A stretch of DNA of 64,000 bases from the NCBI RefSeq assembly GCF_036898095.1, contig NC_090761.1, positions 46,666,753 to 46,730,752 of the forward strand. Reading direction: 5' to 3'. Below the pieces are notes generated by a model. That model made no database searches. It saw only the letters and a program-made list of their open reading frames with translations, and was not told the DNA's origin. Positions within the stretch are counted from its first letter, which is position 1. Every line of letters starts with the position of its first letter. Positions 33,591 through 45,182 of this stretch are shown piece by piece. The position numbers were made by a program, and so were the translations under genes. The DNA is from Palaemon carinicauda (Eukaryota > Arthropoda > Malacostraca > Decapoda > Palaemonidae).

Positions 33591-34789
33591 TGGTAGCAAT
33601 TCAGTATAAAGCTAAGTTATGTTAAATATTTTTTATTCTGACCTGGCTTCCATGGTCCCTCCTATCAAGGAAATGCATCTCTGCACTGTATTTAGCAAAT
33701 AAATTCCAGGAAGTTTTATGGAAATAGACAAATTAACTACGATTAGTTGTTAATGTATATACCAGAATTTATACGAGTTCCCACTTTCTCCCGACTCACA
33801 GTGGCTGAGAGATTTATGTACATTTACTTATATTTTGGAAAATTAGAAATCAAATAGTGGCAGCCTGGGAAGAGATGCTGTTTACTCTCTTGGTCAGTTC
33901 ACCAGTGCCTCTTTCCAGAAGGAGCAAGGATTTTACGTAAATCATGGAAAATTATTTTTTAATTTGTCAATTTGGCTGAAGCACTTCATTTTAGATTGGA
34001 TAGCACTTTAATTTTTATCAAGTACTGTACAGTATTGAAATATTGTAATTCATTTCAATCTAAAAGTTATTTTTTCATTCCTACACCAATACAAACCCTG
34101 GTCCTTTAATAGAAATATGCTTTCAGTTTGGCTGTTAAAATTTATAGCAAGGTGTCGGTAGTTACTGGCAGGTGGTTGCCAAGCTATGCCCTCCCCTCCC
34201 AGCCAGTACACTGAGTAACACTTGTTTACAGCCACCAGAGAATACAGACATACTCCCCATGCCATCAAAGGGCTGTTTTAATTTTTTCGTTTATTTTTCT
34301 CCAATTCATTATTAGCAGTTCATTATGTATGAGGGAATTTAAGGAAGATGAAAAGTTTTGCAGTTTTGCCAATAAGTGTAGCTGACTGAGTTTCTCTGTA
34401 ACCTACCGATATATTAATTTTTCATTCCTGTTGCTGTTTATTCCTTCGCTAGTGTTTATTAATGGTACTGATGTCATCGTTAATTAGGAATGAAAGGTCG
34501 TTGCACACCCTCGATAGAAGAACTTCAAGTCTTTTTTCACCTCTGCTGCACATTCATCTCTTAGCGCTAAAATTGGATCCACTAAAATTGGATCCACGCA
34601 TTCATTAGACTTGGAGCACATTGCAGGTTGGAAGAAAAAAGGACACCATCTCTCTTTTCCCCTATTTTTTGACTGCTGGGGAAGTTTACTTACTTTGATG
34701 GCTGCTTGTCCAGTCCTATACAGCAGGAGAACTCTCTCTACAGGACCTCCGCTGTCATTTTACCTTGTTTGTTCAGAGTATTTATCGTT
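33591..34789. other. Intron sequence, no gene recognised
   Basis: AT-rich. A short direct duplication of 'taaaattggatccac' occurs at about 34568-34598. No domain-bearing ORF. Confidence 0.45.
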
Positions 34790-35351
34790 TCAGATCACGT
34801 ATTGTTCGTTTACTGTTAAATCGTCAATGTTGTATGATTTTTGAAATATGAAAGTCTTCCGTTTCGTCTTGAAAGCCTTAATGTCTTCAATCATTTGAAT
34901 GTTTTGTGGAAGCTTATTATATAGTCTCGGGGCCGCATATTTAAAGGCTCTAAAGCCTAAAGTAGACATATATCTAGGTTCCAACAGTTTGAAGCCATCT
35001 GTAATTATTCTCGTGTTGACACGATTAGTTGGCAGCACAATATGTAGCAATTCTCTTAAGTATTTTGGATGCCCGATTTTGATAACCTGGTGGGTTATTG
35101 TACATATTTTAAATTCAATTCTCGCTTTACTGTAATCAGCAGCCAGTGTAAATCGATTAGTATAGGGGTGATCCTTTCACTAGGTAGGACACCTTTTATC
35201 AGTCTTGCTCCTCTGTCTATTATGTTTTGTAATTTCTTAAGTTGCACTTTTGGTAAATTGTAATAGATTTCCAGTAATCAATCCTGGTAATAACACAGTT
35301 TATCACAAGTTTCTTTACAAATTTTCGTCCAGGTACTTTTTTATAAACACA
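34790..35351 (-). pseudogene. LINE post-RT C-terminus, part cut off by DIRS C
   Basis: Minus-strand coding sequence for the end of a CR1/L2-like LINE protein. From the DIRS C border the frame runs 'CVYKKVPGRKFVKKLVIN', 'CVITRIDY', then after indels 'GARL(I)' and the conserved C-terminal region at 34790-35050 ('RAFKYAAPRLYNKLPQ', 'FKTKRKTFIF'). This is the downstream half of the LINE at 41914-43560; the codons on the two sides of DIRS C join in frame through the shared AAAT. Internal stops and shifts exist (for example near 35270), so the LINE is inactive independent of the insertion. Confidence 0.85.
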
Positions 35352-35369
35352 ATTTGTTCCAACACGAAT

Positions 35370-35549
35370 ACTTACCTCGAACTACTTTCTTAGGAGTTAC
35401 CTGTAATCTCTCTACCGACCAGAGTTTTGTGTAGGATACCCTAAAACCCGTTTTCTATGAAGGGCTACCTCGGGCATTAGAGAATGTGCCCCGAGGGTAG
35501 CTTTGCGCTAGGTCGAGGTCCGCTTGGGTCGCCAACGCCAGTAAGTTCT
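35370..35549. repeat. Left inverted terminal repeat of DIRS C
   Basis: About 180 bp from 'acttacctcgaactacttt' to 'gccaacgccagtaagttct', complementary to 41691-41872 with a few differences. Confidence 0.92.
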
Positions 35550-35738
35550 CTGGTCGCGACGTGTCACCACGTCGCTCTCGTTCTCTCTCGACCCTTTGTG
35601 TGCACCGCGTGTGTCCCACGTGTTTACCGCGTGGTAACCTGTACTTATCCCTTGTGTTCCTGTGTGTTCACTTCCGCCCTTGTGCTTCCCTAGTGTATTC
35701 CTTGATTCCCTGCGTTCCTGTGTCTTGTGTTGTGCGTT

Positions 35739-38263
35739 ATGGAGCAAATCCGCCGTTGTCCTGGGCCTAGAGCCGGTAAATCGTGTGGAGCGTTCCTCTC
35801 CATTCCTGAAGTGGACCCTCACTCCCTTTGCTCTTCCTGTAGCGGCAAAGTTTGTTCGTCTTCGGATACGTGCCCCGAGGGTGTTGGTTGGAGTGATATT
35901 CAGTGGGTGCGTTACGGCACGAAGAAGAGAAAATCGTCGAAGCGTTCACCCAGGAAAGCTAGTGTTTCTTCGCCGCTACCGTCGCCCAGTGAACGGTCCG
36001 ACGGGGCTTCTGTCTCGCCTTCCCCTACCCAGAGTAGGGGCCGAGGTAAGTCCATCGTGGGGAAAGAACCGAGCGTTCTTCCCCAGGAATCTGGTGAATG
36101 TGAAGTGGGGATTGCGGGACCTCGGGCTAGTGAGGAGCCCGGTAGTGCTGTGTCAGGGTGCTCTGGAGACTCGGCCCTTGTGCTTGGGGGGCACGTTTCC
36201 TCCGATGACCCCTTGTGGGGTAGCAACATTGTTTCTGTGTCTTCGCCCCCTTCGTGGGCCTGTGTTTCAGGTTCTTCGGCAGGCGACGACAACCAGGGTA
36301 AATTAGGTTCCGCAGGGAGTGATGCCTTCGGATGGAAGCTTCCTAAGACACCGGGTAGGTCCCCTATGCGAATGGAAGAGGGCCTGGATTCCTGGTTCCC
36401 TAGTGTTGGGCGCCAAACGTCGTTCCCAACCCCTCTCACGGAACTTCCTGAAGAATTCCTGCAACCCTCTAGCTCAGGTACGCAACGAGTCGCGAAGACC
36501 CCCGCGGTCCCCGCTCCCGCCCGCCGTACGGTAAGTACAGTGACGTCGGGCTCTTCAGAGGAGTCTTTCTCGTCGGGTGAAGAAGCCAGGAGGAAACATC
36601 GACGTCGGAGGGAGCGGTCCAGGAGCAGACATTCCCGCTCAAGATCGCGTTCCAGATACAGCAGGAGACGCTCCCGTTCTCCACAAAGAAAACACAGGAG
36701 GAGTAGATCACCCGATGGCGATTGGGTTTTCGTACCCCGTAAGGCGGAGATACAGTGTTCCCCGGACCGGCGGTCCAAGGATTTCTCGCCAAGGAGACCG
36801 TCCTCCAAGCACGGTTATGACCCTCGCAGGGAGATTCGCGAGAAGGCCTCTGCAGGCAGGCATAAGACCGCAAAGCCTCTGGTTCACCCCGCCCAGCGGG
36901 GGGGAACCGCGCTTCCTCACGGGCAGCCTGGCCGAACCAGCCCAGCTGGTGCGGCCCTCGGACCGAAAGGAATGGTTCCCGCTGTCGGGTCAGCCCACGG
37001 GATCCGCGTCCTCGTCCCCCAGGGAACATGAGCGGACACTAGTCCTCGCTGGGTCGGCGATGCCTGTCCTAACCCCCGCCCCTGGTGCGGAAGCCTCCGC
37101 TGGGGAGGACCAGTACCTCGGCAGGGGACTGCCTGTTGTGTCATGAACAAGGCGCCCGGTGGGAGTGCCCGGTGACCCGGCTCCCCGGGCTCAAGCCGAG
37201 GCTTCGGCCGACGGTAGAGAGGGTTCCCCGACGGTAGAGAGGGTTCCCCGACGGTAGAGAGGGTTCCCCAATGGAGGACTCGGCCTATAGAAGAGTGATT
37301 GGCCTTATCAGGAGGCATCACAAAATAGAAGAACCGGCAGCTACCGACGAGGACTATTGGAGGTCCAGCCTTATCCTGTTGATGCAGGCCCCTACCCAGC
37401 CTAAGACCTCCCTGGCTCTTCTTCTAGCCCGGGATCTCGTCCTGGGACAGGAGAACGTGGATAGAGTGGTGGCAAGTAATGCCGAAGCCCCCCAAGACTC
37501 AGAGTTCTTCTAAGTTGCTCCAGGGGCTCAAAACGCAGGGCAAGGTCTATGTACCAGAAGGACAGCGGCCGGAAGCCTGCAAAGTAGAACCTTCTCTTGA
37601 CATCCTGGGCCAGGGCGTCTCGGAGGACAAAGCCTCTTCAGCCCCAGTTTGTTTTTCTCCATCGGAGGCTGCAATGATGGAGGAAATGTCGAGGGACCTG
37701 GTGCACGTCTCCTCTTGGCTAGACTGGTGGGCTTCCACCTTAGTAGGGGTGCAAGCTACGTTTGATCCTACAGACCCGGAACAGCAAAGCCTCCTGAGGG
37801 AACTTATCACCTCCGGGGCAAGACGCTTAAGTTCCTGACGTACCAATCTCTCGCCCTGACAGCGAATTGGGTACACCGCAAGAGAGACACCATCCTGGCG
37901 AAGGTGTCCCGAAAGGTCCCAGACAGGGAGGCGCGGGCCATGAGGAGCCTTCCCTTGTGGGGTGACTCCTTGTTCCTCTTGAAGGACTTAGAATCCATTA
38001 TGGAGACGGTGTCTAAAAGAAAAGAATTAAGCACCCCCAGGCCTACGCCGACAAGGAGACCGCCCTACAAGAGGTCAGTCTCAGACAGTGCCGCGACGTC
38101 TCAGGCCTCTCCTAGCATGACGAAGAGAGAAGCTCCTTCTTCCTCCTGGACCTCAGCACCTCAGCCCCCCCGTAGGGGAGCCCCAGCAGCTTCAGCCTCC
38201 TTTAGGACAGGTTATTCTGCCTCCAGGAGAGGCCGTTCATGCTGCTCCTCCAGGAGGAGATAG
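35739..38263 (+). pseudogene. DIRS C gag-like ORF, frameshifted
   Basis: The first 431 codons from the ATG at 35739 are open to 37031. They hold the Cys/His domain ('CPGPRAGKSC', 'DPHSLCSSC'; the last Cys is changed, 'CPEG') and an RS domain near 36590-36715 ('RRRRERSRSRHSRSRSRSRY', 'SPQRKHRRSRSP'). After about 36990 the frame shifts, and a 20-bp unit ('gacggtagagagggttcccc') is repeated three times at 37210-37269. The C-terminal domain appears in pieces at 37271-37513, 37479-37838 ('SWLDWWASTLVG') and 37904-38263 ('RRGRSCCSSRRR'). At least four frameshifts prevent a full product. Confidence 0.82.
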
Positions 38264-38264
38264 A

Positions 38265-40045
38265 GTGGGAGGCCCCCTATCCCTGCCCAAGCCTCAGGTT
38301 GGGGGATGCCTCAGACTATATTGGCAAGCATGGAAAGCTCACGGAGCGGAGCCCTGGACAGTGTCCGTACTGAAGGAGGGCTACAGGTTACCGTTCTTAG
38401 CAGAACCACCCCCTCTAATTCTGGCCATCCGGTCAGAGTGGCTGGTCCCCAAGGATCCGTTGAAGAGGACTACCCTTCAAGAGGAGGTGTCCTCCATGTT
38501 GGAGAAGGGCGCCATGGAGGAGATTCTACACCCGGGCCCGGGTTTCTACAGTCGTCTGTTCCTGGTAGAAAAAGCGACGGGGTGGTGGATGCCGGTTATA
38601 GATCTGTCGGCTCTCAACAAATTCATAAAGAAGACAGACTTCAAAATGGACACTCTAAAGTCAGTCCTACTGTCCTTGAGGGAGAAAGATTACATGATGA
38701 CCATAGACCTCAAGGACGCCTACTTCCAAATTCCGGTCCACCTCTCGAGTCGAAAGTTTTTCCGGGCCGGGTGAAATGGGGCACCCAGATCCTGCAATTC
38801 AAGATCCTTTGCTTCGGATTGTCAACAGCGCCCCAGGTATTCACGAGAGTCTTCACGAAAGTCTCAGTGTGGGCTCACGAACGAGGCATTCGCCTCATCC
38901 GATACCTGGACGACTGGTTGCTTCTTTCCTCCTCGAAGGACCTCTTGAAGGAGCAAGGGATGAAACTTCTCCGGTTTTGCAAGGATCTGGGTATCGTGAT
39001 CAACCCGGAAAAATCAAACCTATCCCCCTCCACCAGAATGACCTACTTGGGGATGACGCTAGATAACCTTCGGGGAAAAGCTTTTCCTTCAGAAGACAGA
39101 ATAAACAATCTGATGGAGATCATTCGCCCGTTCCTATTGGGGCGCCCCAGGAGAGCGAAGGACTGGCAAAGACTAATAGGGCATCTGGTGTCGTTGGAAA
39201 AACTGGTTCCCCAGGGGAGAATCAGACTCAGAGCCGTCCAATGGAACCTGAAGAACCTCTGGTGCCAACTGGACTCGCAACAAGTACTAATCCCAGTCCT
39301 ACCAAACACGAGGCCCTCCCTGGAATGGTGGCATTGCCGGTCGAACTCGCTCAAGGGGATGCCCTTCACGAACGACCCTCCCGAGTTACTTCTGTTCACA
39401 GACACCTCCAACCAGGGATAGGGAGGCCATCTCCTCGACGAGACAGCGAGAGGAACCTGGATGGACGGGGAAAGGGACCTACACATCAATGTCCTAGAGT
39501 TGAATCCAGTCCAGAAAGCTTGCCTACACTTCGCAGATCTACTGAGGGGAAACACCGTGGCGTTGATGTGCGACAACTCCACAGTGGTAGCGTACATAAA
39601 GAAGCAAGGAGGTTTGAAGACAAGGGAATTGTGTAACCTCGCCATAAAGATTCTAGATTGGGCAGAAACGAACCAGGTTGTGTTATTAGCAAGGTTCATC
39701 CCCGGGAAAAAGAATGTGCTGGCCGACGGTCTCAGCAGGGTGGGCCAAATAGTAGGGACAGAATGGTCCCTCCTTCCAGAAGTAGCCAAGCTCATCATCC
39801 AACGTTGGGGTTCCCCGGTGATGGACCTCTTTGCAACCAAACTGAACGCTCAACTTCCCGTGTATTGTTCTCCTGTACCAGACCCGAAGGCAGCCTTGGA
39901 GGATGCCTTTCAGCACAGGTGGGACAACCTAGACGTGTACGCTTTTCCCCCCTTCACGTTGATAGGGCAAGTACTCAACAGAGTAAGGATGACTTTAGTA
40001 GCGCCCTGGTGGCCGGAGATAGTGGTTCGCAGACCTAAAAGACCT
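38265..40045 (+). pseudogene. DIRS C pol: RT, RNase H, methyltransferase-like domain
   Basis: The frame begins in the +1 register to gag around its stop ('LPKPQVGGCLRLYWQAW'); the conserved region is not preceded by an AUG. RT motifs: 'PVIDLSALNKF', 'TIDLKDAYFQIP'. A shift near 38765 moves to the frame with 'FGLSTAPQVFT', 'RYLDDWLLL' and 'KSNLSPSTRMTYLG'. A TAG at 39419-39421 replaces the Trp of the 'GWG' motif at the start of RNase H; the rest has 'CDNSTVV' and 'ADGLSR'. The methyltransferase-like part ('MDLFATKL', 'DVYAFPPF', 'LVAPWWPE') runs through a 2-base deletion near 40020 directly into the recombinase frame, so pol and recombinase are fused here by mutation. Confidence 0.88.
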
Positions 40046-40049
40046 GGCG

Positions 40050-41194
40050 AGTCAACCTCCGTGGCCACTCCCCGACAGGTCAGATCTTCTACACCAACCA
40101 CATTTTCTCAGATTTCACGACAACCCTCAGTCTCTGCGTCTTCACGCCTGGATACTATCGAGCGACTCCTGAAGAAGAAAGGGTATTCATCAGCTACTGC
40201 TAAGAGGATGTCGCCATACCTGAGAAGGTCTTCGGCTGCGGTCTACCAAGCTAAGTGGGCCTCTTTCACGAAGTGGTGCGCTTCAAGGCGCATTAAACCC
40301 CTCAAAGCCTCGGTCCCAGACATAGCGGATTTTCTGGTATATCTCAGAGACAAAATGGGAATGTCAATCCCAGCCATAAAAGGGGTACGGGCCGCCTTGG
40401 GCCAAGTCTTCCTCCTGAAGGGCACCGACCTGGGTTCCTCTAGGCACATCTCGATGCTTGTCAGGAGCTTCGAGCAGTCCTGCCCCCCACAAGCAGTTAG
40501 GGTGCCTCAGTGGGACTTAGCTAGGGTCCTGAAGATGTTAAGTGGCCCCCCTTCGAACCTTTGAAAGATATCGTAGACAGGGATCTCACTCTCAAGACAG
40601 TCTTCTTGCTAGCCTTGGCTTCCACTAAGAGAGTAGGGGAGATCCATGGGCTGTCTTATGACGTCTCTCATTCGAGGGGGTGGAAAGAAATATCTTTCAA
40701 GTTCGTTCGTTCCTTTTGTGGCGAAGACCCAGAACCCAGCGGTCTGGGATCCTAGATTCGAAGGTTTCTCTATACCAGCCATCCCTAAGACGGGTAATGC
40801 TGAGGATTTGAAATTGTGCCCGGTCCATGCCATTAGAAAATACCTTGAAAGAACGGCTCATCTCCGACCAGGCATCAAGAGCCTCTTCGTCTCCTCGGGT
40901 GTTACTAAGAAACAAGTATTCAAGAACACCATTTCCTTCTGTTTGAGACAAGTTATTACCAGGGCCTACAAGGAAGAAGATCTGGCCGTGCCATGCGTCC
41001 CCAAACCCCATGACATCAGGGGTTTGAGCACGTCCTTAGCCTTTGAGAAAAACATGGCAGTGGGTCAGATCCTTCGGGCAGGTACCTGGTCTAACCAGTC
41101 GACTTTTACTACCCATTACCTCAAGGACTACTCGAGGAAGTCCTTAGACGGGTTCTCCATTGGGACAGTCATCTCCGCTCTCCAAGTGATTTAA
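40050..41194 (+). pseudogene. DIRS C tyrosine recombinase, two frameshifts
   Basis: Core-binding part: 'SRLDTIERLLKKKGY', 'YQAKWASFTKWC', 'IADFLVYLRD'. A one-base loss near 40553 ends the frame at 'SGPPSNL'; the next frame has the catalytic Arg in 'STKRVGEIHGLS'. A 4-base duplication near 40705 ('gttc') shifts again into the frame with 'PHDIRGL' (H-x-x-R) and 'FTTHYLKD' (Tyr nucleophile). Each catalytic residue survives, so the disruption is by recent indels rather than by loss of the site. It matches copy B closely. Confidence 0.88.
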
Positions 41195-41525
41195 CAGGAA
41201 AAGCCCCAGGCTCAATCGTGGATAGCAAACCGGGAGACACAGGTTGGTTTCCTTTCATCCTGTTCCCCGTTTTTTTTTTCCCCTATCCTCATTGGAGATA
41301 ACCCTCTTGTACCATTGGATAAGACGTTCTCCGCAACTACGTTACTGAATGCAACGTCAGAAGAAGTTTTTCAAAGGGTGAGTACTTAGACACTAATGTG
41401 AGCTCTTTGTGTAGTTACCTTATCGTCCGTTTTTCTAGTATGTACCGTTATACCTAGGCCTCTTGGCCTCCGCTTACTGGGTCTGTAGGTCAGAAAAGCA
41501 CTCCCGCCTCCTAAAGTGTAAGTCT

Positions 41526-41633
41526 CCTAAGAAAGTAGTTCGAGGTAAGTATTCGTGTTGGAACAAATAAAAAATGTTAAGTAATTTTTATTTTTCCTAA
41601 CATACCTACCGAGAACTACTTTCGGGTAATGGC
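41526..41633. repeat. Internal complementary region (ICR) of DIRS C
   Basis: 'cctaagaaagtagttcgagg' to 'gttggaacaaat' complements the left end; 'taatttttatttttcctaac' to 'cgagaactactttc' complements the right end. Confidence 0.92.
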
Positions 41634-41690
41634 CCTCCCTTCCTTCCCCGAGTGCCTCTTTGCCCTTGCGAGTATTGTGCTACATCCAAA

Positions 41691-41872
41691 GAAGTTACTG
41701 GCGTTGGCGACCCAAGTGGACCTCGACCTAGCGCAAAGCTACTCTCGGGGCACATTCTTTAATGCCCGAGGTAGCCCTTCATAGAAAACGGTTTTTAGGG
41801 TATCCTACACAAAACTCTGGTCGGTAGAGAGGAGATTACAGGTAACTCCTAAGAAAGTAGCTCTCGGTAAGT
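41691..41872. repeat. Right inverted terminal repeat of DIRS C
   Basis: Complement of 35370-35549, followed by the right tip ('gttaggaaaaataaaaatta' to 'gatattt'). Confidence 0.92.
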
Positions 41873-41913
41873 ATGTTAGGAAAAATAAAAATTACCTAAA
41901 ATTTTTGATATTT

Positions 41914-43560
41914 CTTAGATGATAACCAGCCGTTTTTATTACATTATTTATTTGGGCATTCAGAGACAGGTTACAGTCAAGAAATACACCTAAATCTCGA
42001 ACTTTACTAGATATCAGCACCGAGTCATTATTTATGTTCATTTGAATATCACCCAAGTTTCTCACGCTGTTTCTCTTACCCACCACCATGAATTCAGTTT
42101 TGTTCTCATTTAATTTTAGTTGTTTAAATGTCATCCATTCTCTAACACTATCAGGGATTCGGTTTAGAGTTTCAGTAGTGTCATGTATATCATTTATGGA
42201 GGAGTAAAATTGTGTGTCATCTGCAAATACTTTGAACTTCACGCCATGCCTTTGTAGTATTTTCGATAGACCAATAGTATAAATGTAGAATAAGATTGGT
42301 CCAAGTACACTCCCCTGGGGTAACCCTCTGTTTATGGGTTCATATGATGAATAAGAGTATTCAATTTTTACAAGTAATTTCTACCAACTAAGTAGTCTTT
42401 TAGGTATTCGAAGGCTTGATCGTCAACGCCGATGGACCATAGATCATTTAGTAGTAGTTCATGCACAACTGTATCAAAAGCAGCACTGAGATCGAGCAGT
42501 ATTAAGATACCACATTTATTTTCATCCATCATTTGTAGCATATCATTTACAACAGAGCAGATGGCTGTCTCTGTAGAGTATAGTTTTCTGTAAGCAGATT
42601 GGTTACCAGGCAGAGCTTCTATTACTTCTAAGTGACTGACTAGTTGTTCAAGAATTACATATTCAAGCACTTTTGAGACAGGATAGATTTGAAATATGTC
42701 TATATGAGCTCAATTCCTGGTAGTCCAGTGCATTTTTCAGAACTGGTGTGACTATAGCCATTTTTTCAGATTTAGAAAACTTACATTCATCAATGCTTGC
42801 ATTTGCTATTCTCATGATTATTTCGGCTTGATTAGAAAAGTCTCTCTCTCCAATTACTTCAGATATTGGCATAGGATCGATCGCACGATTTGTTTTCTTT
42901 GCTCTCTTGATGATTCTGGTGATGTCATCTTGTTTTATGTTGTTAAATCTTATTAATTTTGTCTGTGTGCCTGGTGTATCATTAATCTGAGTTGAGTATT
43001 TACAAATGACTTGGTTACATTTTCAATTTTGTTTTTAAAGAATACTAGAAAATTATTTGCTAATTCCTTGTCACTGTATCCATCAGGTAGCTTTTTTCCT
43101 TTTACATTTCCCTTTATACCATTCAGGAGACGATATAACTTATTTATGTCTGTTGCTGCTTCGAGGATCTTTCTCTTATAGTATTCACTTTTTTCCATCT
43201 TAGTAGGTAGTTATATTGACACGCAGCAGTTTTGTTTTCTTCCCAAGTACTTTCAGTTTTTAACCTATTCCACTTTCTTTACATATTTTTTCCCTTCTTT
43301 TTTACCTTCTTTTTTACCAAAGTCTCTCCATCAAACCAAGGAGATTGGTCGTTTACAGTTATAGTCTTTTCCATCGGTGGGCACATGGTATCATATTCAC
43401 TTTTACTCACTTTATAATAAGTGGTCGTGAGACAGTTAGCACACTTAGCTCCTAACGGATGTTGGTCATCATGATCACAGGGAATGTTGATTGCATCATT
43501 TATTTTCTTTGTAACTTCTTCAATGAGATGCCTTCTAACATCTCCATGAATCATAGACGC
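41914..43560 (-). pseudogene. LINE ORF2 (CR1/L2-like), N-terminal and RT part, cut by DIRS C
   Basis: Minus-strand coding sequence in several frames. 43279-43554 has 'INDQSPWFDGE'-like text ('NDQSPWFDGETLV'), the linker before RT. 42953-43198 is the linker to RT. 42663-42872 has 'MAIVTPVLKN' and 'SSYRHISNLS'. 42368-42670 has 'GNQSAYRKLYSTETA' and 'LLDLSAAFDTV' (motif A). 42242 downwards has the catalytic 'FADDTQFY' and 'FLDCNLSLNAQI', reaching 'AGYHLRN', where DIRS C starts. The endonuclease is not visible. The rest of the protein is at 34790-35351. Frameshifts between the segments show it was already decaying. Confidence 0.85.
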
Positions 43561-43569
43561 TTATGCTTT

Positions 43570-45182
43570 TCTGCCTGTCTTTCTCTGTATCTCCGATTCC
43601 TCAGCAGTCGATGGAACACATTGAGATTTCAGAAGGACTCTGATCGCTTCCTAGCAGCCACAGGTCAAATGGTATCCAGATTAACTGTTTATCTCTTCCT
43701 TTATAAGGGAAGCTTTGTAGTTTCTGCGGTAAAGATAACACTCAGACCTGAACTATTCCAAGAGAATTTACTAGACTTTGAGAGAGGAGGTGGGGAAGTC
43801 TATCTTTACCTCCTAAGAGCTAAAGCAGCTTTGAGCTTTTCCACAATTTCTCAGATCTTATAATTTGACCTTCTTAAACTGCGGCTAGCCCTGGCCAAAC
43901 GAGTAGGAAATGTGCATGTATTTTCCTGTGTCACTATGCATTTTGCAAGATAGAAGATCTCCATCTCCTTGGTCCAGCAATTTGTGGCAAGGACCTAGAA
44001 TCCAACCAACCTTCCTCTCCACACTACTAGGGCGACTAGCTTGGGAAAAATGACATTCTGAATCTTCTTGCTCTTGGGGGAGATAACATAAATCTTCCTT
44101 CAGTACAAAAGGAACGAGAGGTCCTGAATTGCTGTTTCGTTTTGACTTCATAGTGAACAATTGGGCACACACTCCAAGTGGACTACTTCAGATGCAATTA
44201 CATGCCTAGCTATCAGGAAGAACCTGTTAGTGGTGCAAGTGGTGCAAGTGCTGTTGGCCGGACTCTGGAAGCACCAGGCAACTTTTACAGCCTACTATCT
44301 GTGGGACTATATCCAAAGTCTTCAGATACAATTTTATTGTGACTTGTTGAAATTGCTCAGCAGGTTGTGTAGCTTACTTATCTCCCTACAGAACAAGAAC
44401 TATTTTGTCAGATAAGTAACAGCATTAGTCTAGGATTAGAGATGTAGTGTCTGGCTCTTTTCCTTCCCCTCACTTTGGGTGGACAGATCATTCCGTTATT
44501 TGCTGAATCGAACGTTGATGCCAGTGTGCCTCCATACGGATTATCTGTTTTTTCCAAATCGGTTATAGGAGTATCTCCCTTATCCTCTGGTGGATATACG
44601 AGGTGCCTCACACTGAGGGACCTGGGGGAACCCAAACAAAAAATAAGGCAATAAGGCATGTGGGGGAATTGATAGAATTTAAGATACATTACACCTTACT
44701 GGACATACTTGGTGACATAGCCTCCCAAGGATGTAAGTTCTTCATCGACTGTCTGTCAGCGGACAAACTCCTAACCCAACTCATGAAAATCTATTCTCAA
44801 GTGTTGGGAGGTAGTAGGAATCAGCACTCCTCCACCTGTATCAGGTCCAAGTGTATTAAGATCTCAGGATTTTAAACCAGCCAGTATGGTTATAGGGGCT
44901 CCCTCCCCTGTAAGGATGAGTCTCCTATTATTATAAGATGAGTATTTGAATTCCTGTTGGAATAAAATCATTATCTCATAAGCTGTAGGCAAAGGTCAAA
45001 GTGACTTCTTAGTGTACTGGCTGGTGGGTTGGGCTTCATCGCCATCCATCACTAATTATTGACATCTCGTTATAAGTTTTAAAAACTGAAGCTCCATCCA
45101 AGCTGAAAGCATACACCCTATTGAAGGATTCAGGATTGTATAGTTATGAAAAATGCAAATTACTTTTAAAATTTGTGATGTT
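43570..45182 (+). mobile_element. DIRS fossil E: decayed recombinase, ICR and right end
   Basis: Weak but ordered remnants of a DIRS recombinase: near 43710 'VSAVKITLR' (compare 'VSAVKGYRS' of A); near 43880-43915 'RLALAKRVGNVHVFS' (compare 'LALASAKRVGEIHGLS' of B); near 44190-44330 'VVQVLLAGLWKHQATFTAYY' (compare 'QILRAGTWSDQSTFTAHYL'). At 44905-44985 an ICR-like segment has 'gatgagtctcctatt' and 'cctgttggaataaaatcat', parallel to the B ICR. A right tip at about 45135-45182 has 'aggattgtatagttatgaaa' and 'aaaatttgtgat'. The left half is missing. It directly follows the LINE at 41914-43560. Confidence 0.6.

Larger units (their letters stand above)
35352..41913 (+). mobile_element. DIRS-type retrotransposon, copy C, inserted in a LINE
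   Basis: A 6.56-kb element, plus strand. ATTT is present at both borders (35352-35355 and 41910-41913). ITRs lie at 35370-35549 and 41691-41872, and the ICR at 41526-41633. Same family as B by ITRs, ICR and proteins. It sits within a minus-strand LINE, whose frame is restored exactly when the element and one ATTT are removed. Gag, pol and recombinase are broken by indels and by one TAG in RNase H. No LTRs or longer target duplication. Confidence 0.95.

Noticed and set aside
35912..36808. 298-codon minus-strand ORF
   Set aside because: It is antisense to the open gag frame of DIRS C and follows its codon bias; no domain.
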